Source: Saprospiraceae bacterium (lineage in GTDB: Bacteria > Bacteroidota > Bacteroidia > Chitinophagales > Saprospiraceae). From it: a stretch of 7,450 bases of DNA. Positions 1 through 5,983 of the stretch are shown here, in pieces. Numbering within the stretch: the stretch's first letter is position 1; every line of letters begins with the position of its first letter. The notes beneath the pieces are model-generated. The model made no database searches and was not told the origin of the DNA. It was given only the letters and a program-made list of their open reading frames with translations. The stretch is from assembly GCA_023300255.1 (NCBI GenBank), contig JALZWC010000461.1, positions 1 through 7,450 of the forward strand, in the 5' to 3' direction. Both the position numbers and the translations under genes were made by a program.

Positions 1-1
1 T

Positions 2-628
2 ACTGTTGCGGCTTCCTATTCTATGGTCATAGGTCAGATTCATAGTGCCGACGGACATGAAAATGAACCGTTTAAATTATTTTATAAAAAGTTTCCAGGG
101 CATAAAAAAGGTTCTGTTTTTTGGAATTATGAAATCAATACAGCAGGCGATGATAATTCTGGAAGATGGGATTATTCTTATCCGGTTTGGGGCTATGACT
201 TTTCTGTAATTGGAAAAACGCCAACTGACTTCCCAGCAGAACCAGCGGACGGGATTGAATTAGGAGAAGAAATGACTTATGAAGTCTTAGTGAAGGAGGG
301 TATTATGCATTTAACATTTAGGAGTAAAGGGCACGAAACGAAAACATTTACAAAAAATCTAATTCAATCAGAATATAGCACAAAGGCAGATAGGCCAGAG
401 CAAGTTCAAAAATTGTTTGTGCCAATTGGTCAAGACGGAGTAGAGCGAGCAAATGCTTACGCAGAGGAGGGCCTATTTTTTAAACAAGGTTCTTACAATC
501 AAACAAACGGAAAAAAACCTATTGTAAATAAAGTCTGGTGTGCTGGTGCGGAAACGCATGGAGGGGATCTTCAAAAACAATATGCAGATGGAAACCATGC
601 GGAAGTTTGGTTCAAAGAAGCCACTGTT
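2..628 (+). repeat. PL7 domain copy 1 (visible part of internal tandem duplication)
   Basis: This stretch aligns without gaps to 986-1612 at a constant offset of 984 bases. A hand count gives about 42 amino-acid differences in roughly 207 positions, so near 80% identity. Similarity is uneven at DNA level: 107-147 is identical to 1091-1131 (41 bases), and 107-198 differs at only 5 of 92 positions, whereas 200-300 is much more diverged. Confidence 0.9.
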
Positions 629-1639
629 TCTATTCCTGATGATGCTATATCGAATGAAGGATATTTCGCAGCTAATGATGGCTTAAGTAAGAAAACAGTT
701 TATCCCCATAAGGTTATCCCATTCATGGATAAATTTAAAATGTTGATGGGCGATGGAACAGCTGTTGATGACCTCACGGAGTTCGAAAATAAAGATTTTT
801 TCTACTCCGTAATTGATGGAACGATGCACTGGGTCGTCTATAAAACGCCCAATTCAGGGGTTACCTCTAAAAATTCTAGCAACACAAGAACAGAGTTGCA
901 CGAAAAAAGAGAATGGACACCTAAGCAAGGAGGTAAATTAACAGGCAGTTGTAAAGTCATGCACGTTTCGACATCTGGTGATGGCAGAGTGGCGGCTTCC
1001 TACTCGACCGTTATTGGGCAAATCCACAGTGGGGACGGACATGAAAACGAGCCTTGTAAAATATTTTATAAGAAATTTCCTGGTCATACCAAAGGTTCTG
1101 TTTTTTGGAATTATGAAATCAATACAGCAGGTGACGATAACTCAGGAAGATGGGATTATTCTTATCCAGTTTGGGGCTATGATATGTCTGTTGTGGGAGC
1201 AAGTCCGACAGCTTTTCCTAAAGAACCAGCAGATGGAATCGAATTAGGGGAGGAGTTTAGCTATGAAATAAATGTTCATGAAGGTATTATGTATTTAACT
1301 TTTACAAGTGAAGGTCACGAAACGAAAACTTTCACTAAAAATTTAATACAGTCAGAATACGCGACGAAGGCGGATATTCCTAAGCAAACTCAAAAATTAT
1401 TTGTGCCAATTGGTCAAGACGGAGTGGAGCGTAAAAATGCCTATGCTGGATCATTGAATTATTTCAAGCAGGGTGCTTATAATCAAACGAATGGAAAAGC
1501 TCCTGAAAAAAATATAGTTTGGTGTGCTGGCGCAGAAACGTATGGTGGCGATATAGCCAAACAATATGCCAATGGATGTTATACAGAAATTTGGTTTAAA
1601 GAGGCAACGGTTGGTATGGGTTCCGCTCCTAAAAAGTAG
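2..1639 (+). CDS. Tandem-domain PL7 alginate lyase, 5'-truncated by window edge
   Basis: Family 7 polysaccharide lyases cleave alginate by beta-elimination, usually endo-wise, giving oligomers with a 4,5-unsaturated end. The frame is open from base 2, and residues before the first ATG (base 23) match the second domain (VAASYS), so the gene starts upstream of the window and that ATG is internal. Two PL7 domains lie 328 residues apart. Copy 1 shows QIH (35-43) and FFKQGSYNQ (476-502); its RTEL region is cut off. Copy 2 has all three signatures: RTELHE (887-904), QIH (1019-1027) and YFKQGAYNQ (1460-1486). In PL7 the Arg, Gln, His and the Tyr of YNQ form the active site, and the Ile of QIH is usually linked to activity on G-containing alginate. 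The protein ends just after domain 2 (SAPKK), with no C-terminal sorting domain or carbohydrate-binding module in view. Probably secreted or a lipoprotein, but the N-terminus is missing. Family call is firm; substrate preference is inferred. Confidence 0.93.
   Translation, partial: TVAASYSMVIGQIHSADGHENEPFKLFYKKFPGHKKGSVFWNYEINTAGDDNSGRWDYSYPVWGYDFSVIGKTPTDFPAEPADGIELGEEMTYEVLVKEGIMHLTFRSKGHETKTFTKNLIQSEYSTKADRPEQVQKLFVPIGQDGVERANAYAEEGLFFKQGSYNQTNGKKPIVNKVWCAGAETHGGDLQKQYADGNHAEVWFKEATVSIPDDAISNEGYFAANDGLSKKTVYPHKVIPFMDKFKMLMGDGTAVDDLTEFENKDFFYSVIDGTMHWVVYKTPNSGVTSKNSSNTRTELHEKREWTPKQGGKLTGSCKVMHVSTSGDGRVAASYSTVIGQIHSGDGHENEPCKIFYKKFPGHTKGSVFWNYEINTAGDDNSGRWDYSYPVWGYDMSVVGASPTAFPKEPADGIELGEEFSYEINVHEGIMYLTFTSEGHETKTFTKNLIQSEYATKADIPKQTQKLFVPIGQDGVERKNAYAGSLNYFKQGAYNQTNGKAPEKNIVWCAGAETYGGDIAKQYANGCYTEIWFKEATVGMGSAPKK
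986..1612 (+). repeat. PL7 domain copy 2 region matching copy 1
   Basis: Second member of the in-frame intragenic duplication. The complete second PL7 domain begins further upstream, at about base 700, with the part whose counterpart in copy 1 lies outside the window. Differences from copy 1 include Tyr for Phe at the start of the YFKQG motif and a changed segment just before it (1445-1460). Confidence 0.9.
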
Positions 1640-1713
1640 TCGCCCAATTTATTGGGCTGACTGGAAATGAAATAAGGATTACAGCCTACCCAATAAATTG
1701 GGTGGCTACTTTT
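1632..1713. repeat. Long imperfect inverted repeat of two opposed hairpins
   Basis: Arms 1632-1662 and 1683-1713 (31 bases each) are inverted copies separated by 20 bases. The outer 25 positions all pair in RNA (23 Watson-Crick plus 2 G-U). Each arm is also a hairpin by itself: GCCCAA-TTTA-TTGGGC flanked by AGTC/GACT on the left, and ACCCAA-TAAA-TTGGGT flanked by AGCC/GGCT on the right. A bulged T sits in mirror-image positions, which shows that the second copy is inverted. The left arm overlaps the PL7 stop codon. This looks like a REP-type or miniature palindromic element; function unknown. Confidence 0.75.
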
Positions 1714-1714
1714 A
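1683..1714 (+). terminator. Possible intrinsic terminator after the PL7 gene
   Basis: The stem AGCC-T-ACCCAA with loop TAAA and arm TTGGGT-GGCT is followed by ACTTTT. The stem is strong, but the T run is short and does not follow directly. The long stem formed with the left arm would also end at this T run. It could reduce read-through from the PL7 gene into the isomerase gene. Confidence 0.35.
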
Positions 1715-1730
1715 CAAAAAATATAGACCA

Positions 1731-2672
1731 ATGGAAAGAAGGGCGTACTTAAAATTAATAGGCACTATGGGATTAATGAGTCCTATAAGTAAGTTACTAC
1801 CTCTTTCTTGCCAAAAAGAACAAAAAAAATCAGACATCTATTTATTTTCAAAATGCCTTCAATGGTTGGATTATAAAGAGATGTCCAAAGTAGCGAAGGA
1901 AATAGGGTTTGATGGATTAGATTTAACGGTAAGAAAAAAAGGGCATGTATTGCCCGAAAATGTAGAAAGAGATTTGCCTAAAGCCGTAGCTGCCATGCAG
2001 AAAGCAGGTTTAAAGGCAGACATGATGACGACTACTATCACGAATATTCAAGATCCAGCAACCGAAAGAATATTAAAAACAGCAAGTAGTCTAGGAATAA
2101 AAAATTATCGAATGGGTTGGTTGAAATACAAAGACAACGAACCTATTTCGGCACAAATAGAAGCCTTTAAGCCCCAGTTAAAAGAACTGGAGCAAATGAA
2201 TGAGTATTACAAAATTCGAGGCGATTATCAAAATCATGCAGGGACTAGTGTAGGAGCAGCAGTTTGGGATATATGGATGTTAATAAAAGATTTGAATCCA
2301 AAATGGATAGGCTGTCAGTTTGATATTCGACACGCAATCGTAGAAGGATTGAATTCTTGGGAAGTTGGCTTAAAATTATTACAGTCTCATATACAATCCA
2401 TCGATTTAAAGGATTTTATTTATATACAAAAAGAAAGTGGATGGGCAGTAAAAAATACACCTATAGGCGAAGGAGCAATTGATTTCAAAAAGTTCTTTCA
2501 ATTACTTGACACGCTCAATATACATAAACCTTATTCGCTCCATGCAGAGTATGATTTAGGTGGAGCAGAACATGGAGCTAGAACGATAAGCATTCCACCA
2601 GAAAAAGTGATAGCTGCTTTAAAAGAAGATTTAGTTCGATTAAAGTATTCAATGAGCATCATTAAGGAATGA
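1731..2672 (+). CDS. Exported sugar phosphate isomerase/epimerase-like TIM-barrel protein
   Basis: The 313-residue protein resembles the xylose isomerase-like TIM-barrel (AP endonuclease 2 superfamily) proteins, which isomerise or epimerise sugars using a divalent metal. Supporting motifs: EIGFDGLDLT (57-66) in the first strands, NHAG (168-171), FDIRH (197-201; D198 and H201 as likely ligands), PIGEGAIDF (244-252) and HAEYD (271-275; E273 as likely last ligand). The N-terminus reads RRAYLKLIG, close to a Tat twin-arginine motif, then a hydrophobic stretch and LPLSC (Cys27), so export, perhaps as a lipoprotein, is likely although the lipobox is imperfect. An in-frame ATG at 1698 lies inside the inverted repeat and would add a charged tail ahead of the signal, so 1731 is preferred. 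It lies 91 bases after the PL7 gene and 159 before PL17. The substrate is unknown; a role on alginate-derived uronates is only suggested by position. Confidence 0.82.
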   Translation: MERRAYLKLIGTMGLMSPISKLLPLSCQKEQKKSDIYLFSKCLQWLDYKEMSKVAKEIGFDGLDLTVRKKGHVLPENVERDLPKAVAAMQKAGLKADMMTTTITNIQDPATERILKTASSLGIKNYRMGWLKYKDNEPISAQIEAFKPQLKELEQMNEYYKIRGDYQNHAGTSVGAAVWDIWMLIKDLNPKWIGCQFDIRHAIVEGLNSWEVGLKLLQSHIQSIDLKDFIYIQKESGWAVKNTPIGEGAIDFKKFFQLLDTLNIHKPYSLHAEYDLGGAEHGARTISIPPEKVIAALKEDLVRLKYSMSIIKE

Positions 2673-2831
2673 GTAAATAACCCTATTAATCAGTCATTTT
2701 AAAATTTATAAGAACACCTTCGTTGATTTTATCGTATTCAGTACAATGCATCTCAGACATTCTTGTTTAAAAAGCACGAGTACTACTCAGCTAAAAATGT
2801 CTAAGTCATGTTTTATAAAAAAAAATAAATC

Positions 2832-5165
2832 TTGTCTAACACAAACACATCATTCCTATTTTTCTGTTGCTTGCAATTGTTCTGTATTAGCTGTGCGGTT
2901 CAAGATAAGCCTAATTTGGAAATGCCTAGCAAAGAGGTAGTACTTGTAATGGATAACATTGATAATAGCGGACATCCCAACCTAATCCTAACCAAAGAAG
3001 GCGTAGCCAATATCAAAGCCTATTTAGGCAAAGCACCCTTATTTGATCAAGTCTTAGCGACCACCATAGCCAGAATAGATGCAGAAATAGCGACAGGTAT
3101 CCATGTACCTATCCCCAAGGATATGTCAGGTGGCTATACCCACCAACGCCACAAAAAAAACTGGTTCGTGATGCAAGAAGCAGGCGTTTTGTATCAAGTA
3201 ACGGGCAAGGATAAATATGCAATTTATATAAGGGATATGTTGTTAGAATACGCGGACATGTATCCTACCTTACCCATACATCCAACAGACAGATCTTATG
3301 CAACAGGCAAAATTTTCTGGCAATGTTTGAATGATGCCAATTGGTTGGTTTATGTTAGTCAAGCCTATGATGCTATCTATGGTTTTCTGACTCCCCAAGA
3401 AATAGAAAAAATAGAAAAAGATTTATTCCGACCGTATGCAGATTTTCTATCGGTAGGCAATCCAAAATTTTTCAACCGTATACACAACCATAGTACTTGG
3501 GGAAATGCGGCAGTAGGAATGATTGGTTTAGTGATGGATGACCAAGAGTTAGTCGATAGAGCTTTATATGGTTTAGATATTGATAAAAATAAAAAGAACG
3601 AAAGAGATAATGATGGTGGATTAATTCGACCAGATGGTTTAAAAAAAGCAGGTTTTCTAGCTCAGTTAGATGGCTCTTTTTCTCCTGATGGTTATTTTAC
3701 GGAAGGTCCTTATTATTTGCGGTATGCTATTTTCCCTTTTCTACAATTTGGAAAAGCATTAGCTAATAATCGGCCCGAATTAAGCATTCTAACTTATCGA
3801 GATAATATATTGAAAAAAGCAGTGTACGCTTTATTATATCAGACAGATAAAAACGGTTTATTTTTTCCGATCAATGATGCCCAGAAAGGAATGTCTTGGA
3901 ATGCAAGAGAAGTGATTATGGCAGTAGATTTAGCCTATCAACATTATGGAGAAGACCCCATGCTACTATCTGTTGCAGAAAAACAAGGTACCGTAATTTT
4001 AGATGAGGCAGGTTTTATGGTGGCGAGAGATTTAGCGAAAGGATTGGCTAAACCAATGCAACAAAAGTCAATTGCTTATAAAGACGGAGCAGATGGGAAA
4101 CAAGGGGGCGTCGCTATCCTAAGAACAGGTACATCGGTTGAGAATGAATTATGTGCAGTGATGAAGTATTCTGAGCAAGGGATGGGACATGGACACTTTG
4201 ATAAATTATCCTACTCTTTATATGATGAGACTGGTGAAATAATGCAAGATTATGGAGCCGCTCGTTGGGTAAATATAGACCAAAAAGGTGGAGGTCGTTA
4301 CTTAAAAGAAAACAATACCTGGGCAAAACAAAGTATTGCTCATAATACGTTGGTTGTAGATGAAACGTCTCATTATAACGGAGATATTAGAATTGGAGAA
4401 AAGCATCATCCTGACCTATATTACTTTAATGGAACAGGTGATGTACAGGTCGTAAGTGCCAAATCAAAAAATGCTTATCCAGATACGGAGTTACATCGAA
4501 CAATGGTATTGGTGAAAGATGAAAATTTTCAACATCCGATTCTAATAGATATATTTAAAGCTACTTCAGAGAAAAAACACCAATATGATTTACCAATTTG
4601 GTTTCAAGGTCATTTATTATTAACTAACTTTGATTACAAGAAAGAAGCAACAACTTTAAATACGCTTGGTGATGCACATGGCTATCAGCATGTATGGAAA
4701 GAGGCAACAGGCAAAGCGGAAGGAAATATGGCACATGTCAATTGGTTCTCCAATGGTAAATTTTATTCCATGACTAGTGCGGTAACTCCAGACGATGAAC
4801 TGATTTTTGCCCGATTGGGTGCAAATGATCGGGAATATAATTTACGACACGATCCGGCTTTTATCATTAGAAGAAAGGATAATAAGGACGCAACTTTTGT
4901 TTCTATTATAGAACCTCATGGCAGATATAGTCTGGCAACAGAATTAGCAGAGCAGCCATTTACGAGTATTGAAAAATTATCCATTTTACAGGATGATGAT
5001 AATTATACAATTATTCAATTCAGTAATAAAGAAGGGAAAGTATGGACGCTTTCATTAGCTCATAACGATGCATCAGAAACGAGCAAACATCGAGTAAAAG
5101 TAGATGCTACTTTCTTTGAATGGACGGGTGTATATCAGTTAAGTGAAGTAATAAGTAATAAGTAA
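2832..5165 (+). CDS. PL17 oligoalginate lyase, heparinase II/III-like lipoprotein
   Basis: Family 17 lyases act exolytically on unsaturated alginate oligomers and release 4,5-unsaturated monouronate. The 777 residues fit the family layout: an N-terminal alpha/alpha-toroid alginate lyase domain (about 45-390), then a heparinase II/III-like beta domain (about 420-770). Matching sites: NHSTW (219-223), EGPYYLRYA (291-299), HGHFD (453-457), DYGAARW (473-479) and HNTLVVD (504-510). By analogy with Alg17c, Asn219/His220, one Tyr of EGPYY and Tyr474 should be catalytic, and the HGH region should bind metal. The start used is TTG at 2832, directly after a stop at 2826. It gives SFLFFCCLQLFCISC with Cys21 as a likely lipid anchor, but a signal without Lys or Arg. 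An ATG at 2808 in the same frame would supply a KKK n-region but is cut off by that stop. Probably faces the periplasm or cell surface. No clear promoter is seen in 2673-2831. Confidence 0.92.
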   Translation: MSNTNTSFLFFCCLQLFCISCAVQDKPNLEMPSKEVVLVMDNIDNSGHPNLILTKEGVANIKAYLGKAPLFDQVLATTIARIDAEIATGIHVPIPKDMSGGYTHQRHKKNWFVMQEAGVLYQVTGKDKYAIYIRDMLLEYADMYPTLPIHPTDRSYATGKIFWQCLNDANWLVYVSQAYDAIYGFLTPQEIEKIEKDLFRPYADFLSVGNPKFFNRIHNHSTWGNAAVGMIGLVMDDQELVDRALYGLDIDKNKKNERDNDGGLIRPDGLKKAGFLAQLDGSFSPDGYFTEGPYYLRYAIFPFLQFGKALANNRPELSILTYRDNILKKAVYALLYQTDKNGLFFPINDAQKGMSWNAREVIMAVDLAYQHYGEDPMLLSVAEKQGTVILDEAGFMVARDLAKGLAKPMQQKSIAYKDGADGKQGGVAILRTGTSVENELCAVMKYSEQGMGHGHFDKLSYSLYDETGEIMQDYGAARWVNIDQKGGGRYLKENNTWAKQSIAHNTLVVDETSHYNGDIRIGEKHHPDLYYFNGTGDVQVVSAKSKNAYPDTELHRTMVLVKDENFQHPILIDIFKATSEKKHQYDLPIWFQGHLLLTNFDYKKEATTLNTLGDAHGYQHVWKEATGKAEGNMAHVNWFSNGKFYSMTSAVTPDDELIFARLGANDREYNLRHDPAFIIRRKDNKDATFVSIIEPHGRYSLATELAEQPFTSIEKLSILQDDDNYTIIQFSNKEGKVWTLSLAHNDASETSKHRVKVDATFFEWTGVYQLSEVISNK

Positions 5166-5177
5166 TAAGTAATAAGT
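5151..5177 (+). repeat. Heptanucleotide tandem repeat ATAAGTA across the PL17 stop
   Basis: Just under four copies of ATAAGTA run from the last codons of the PL17 gene through its stop (5163-5165) and beyond. The first two copies already supply the TAA, so gain or loss of a later copy would not alter the protein. Confidence 0.85.
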
Positions 5178-5215
5178 CGTAAGACGTTGACAAGCAATGT
5201 TTAAAAAATCATAAT

Positions 5216-5375
5216 GATTTACTTTACTCTCTTCTCTAATTAATTATGCAAACTGCCTTAATTTGTCCAGCAACAGGAAGTTGCGGGACAAAAAGGCTAC
5301 ATACATTTTCTAAAATGGGAACTGCTGATTTACTTTACTTTTACTTTACTTTATTCTCTTAACTAATTAATAAAT
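5216..5375 (+). repeat. Pair of imperfect T/A-rich direct repeats flanking a hairpin
   Basis: 5216-5248 and 5327-5375 share the order GATTTACTTTACT, then a TCTCTT-like piece, then CTAATTAAT. The second copy is longer through extra CTTTA units. The repeats enclose the hairpin at 5255-5297. They could be low-complexity drift or traces of an insertion; no coding content lies between them. Confidence 0.45.
5255..5297. repeat. Palindromic hairpin element in intergenic DNA
   Basis: Nested stems pair GCCTT (5255-5259) with AAGGC (5293-5297), TTGTCC (5263-5268) with GGACAA (5286-5291), and GCAAC (5270-5274) with GTTGC (5280-5284) around an AGGAA loop. This makes 16 base pairs with small interior mismatches. 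No T run follows directly, so a simple intrinsic terminator is unlikely. A REP-like palindrome or an RNA processing or stability structure are alternatives. Confidence 0.65.
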
Positions 5376-5463
5376 GTAGCAAGCAAGGGAATGATTTAGG
5401 AGGAAGATAGAACTCGTATAGGACTTACATAATCATAAGGTATATCAAAATAATAAATTTTAT

Positions 5464-5471
5464 TAACTTTG
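5464..5471 (+). promoter_or_regulatory. Candidate Bacteroidota -7 box for the kdgF gene
   Basis: TAACTTTG fits the TAnnTTTG -7 consensus of Bacteroidota sigma-ABfr promoters and lies 21 bases before the ATG at 5493. No TTG is seen at the usual -33 distance. A related stretch, TTATTACTTTGAGATGCC, precedes the MFS gene at 5872-5889; it lacks the TA of the consensus. Confidence 0.4.
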
Positions 5472-5492
5472 AAATGCCTAAAATAAAAAAAA

Positions 5493-5870
5493 ATGCAACG
5501 ATTTAGTGAAAAATACATCAGCGCAAAAGCAATGGAATGGGAAGAACTTGGTGGAGGAGTATCAAGAAAATTCTTAGGCTACGATAACCAAATCATGATG
5601 GTAAAAGTGAAATTTGAGAAAGGAGCATTAGGTGCCCCGCATCAACATTTTCACACACAAGCTACTTATTGTGTTTCAGGTAAATTTGAATTCGTAATTA
5701 ATGGAGAAAAGCGAATTGTTGAAGCAGGAGATGGAGTATATATTGAACCTAATTTATTGCATAGTGCAGTTTGTTTGGAAGAAGGTATGCTAATTGACAC
5801 ATTTAGCCCTGTAAGAGAAGATTTCTTAAGTGGTGGGGAAGTATCTTATTTTGGAGATAAAAATGTTTAA
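5493..5870 (+). CDS. kdgF: KdgF-type cupin, unsaturated uronate to DEH conversion
   Basis: KdgF proteins speed the conversion of 4,5-unsaturated monouronates, from pectin or alginate, into the open-chain keto sugar (DEH in the alginate case), feeding the KDG route. The 125-residue length fits the family's single small cupin barrel. The metal site is visible as HQHFHTQ (50-56), with His50, His52 and Gln56, plus His90 in the second cupin motif (PNLLHSA). The C-terminal DTFSPVREDF (102-111) matches the family; Asp102, Phe104 and Arg108 correspond, from memory, to residues shown to matter in Yersinia KdgF. No signal peptide is present, so it should act in the cytoplasm. The ATG follows an A-rich leader, typical of Bacteroidota. 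It sits 327 bases after PL17 and 113 before the MFS gene, and may have its own promoter. Other small cupins share the fold, but motif and context favour KdgF. Confidence 0.88.
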   Translation: MQRFSEKYISAKAMEWEELGGGVSRKFLGYDNQIMMVKVKFEKGALGAPHQHFHTQATYCVSGKFEFVINGEKRIVEAGDGVYIEPNLLHSAVCLEEGMLIDTFSPVREDFLSGGEVSYFGDKNV

Positions 5871-5893
5871 TTTATTACTTTGAGATGCCTTAT

Positions 5894-5913
5894 AAAGAAG
5901 CTTTTTCTTCTTT
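5894..5913 (+). other. Small AT-rich hairpin between kdgF and the MFS gene
   Basis: AAAGAAG (5894-5900) pairs with CTTCTTT (5907-5913) around a CTTTTT loop. No T tract follows, so it is a weak candidate for a pause or processing site rather than a terminator. Confidence 0.3.
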
Positions 5914-5983
5914 GAATGGCTTGCGAACGATATGCCAAAATAGGTAGCAGTAGTAAGTGATTACGTACGAGAAACAAAACAAA

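Larger units (their letters stand above)
5166..5492. other. Intergenic region between PL17 and kdgF, no gene seen
   Basis: No convincing coding frame is present in these 327 bases. In order it holds the end of the heptamer repeat, a T/A-rich segment (5216-5248), a strong hairpin (5255-5297), a second copy-like T/A-rich segment (5327-5375), a 7-base inverted pair GCTACAT/ATGTAGC (5296-5302 and 5374-5380), and a -7-like box before the kdgF gene. A purine stretch GGAGGAAG (5399-5406) resembles a ribosome site but has no suitable start codon or frame after it. Confidence 0.6.

Noticed and set aside
978..1247. Alternative + frame inside PL7 domain 2
   Set aside because: It lies wholly inside the firmly assigned PL7 coding sequence and its translation shows no family features.
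1698..1730. Earlier ATG for the isomerase-like gene
   Set aside because: It lies within the inverted-repeat arm and would put a polar extension before the twin-arginine-like signal.
2746..2940. Short + frame starting at the ATG in the gap before PL17
   Set aside because: It runs out of frame into the PL17 signal region, encodes no recognisable domain, and one-base shifts in the A run do not link it usefully to the lyase frame.
4114..4326. Minus-strand frame opposite the PL17 catalytic region
   Set aside because: It covers the conserved HGHFD and DYG sites of the lyase on the other strand; a shadow frame.
5399..5406. GGAGGAAG as a Shine-Dalgarno site
   Set aside because: No start codon with a meaningful frame follows at proper distance, and the genes here use A-rich leaders.
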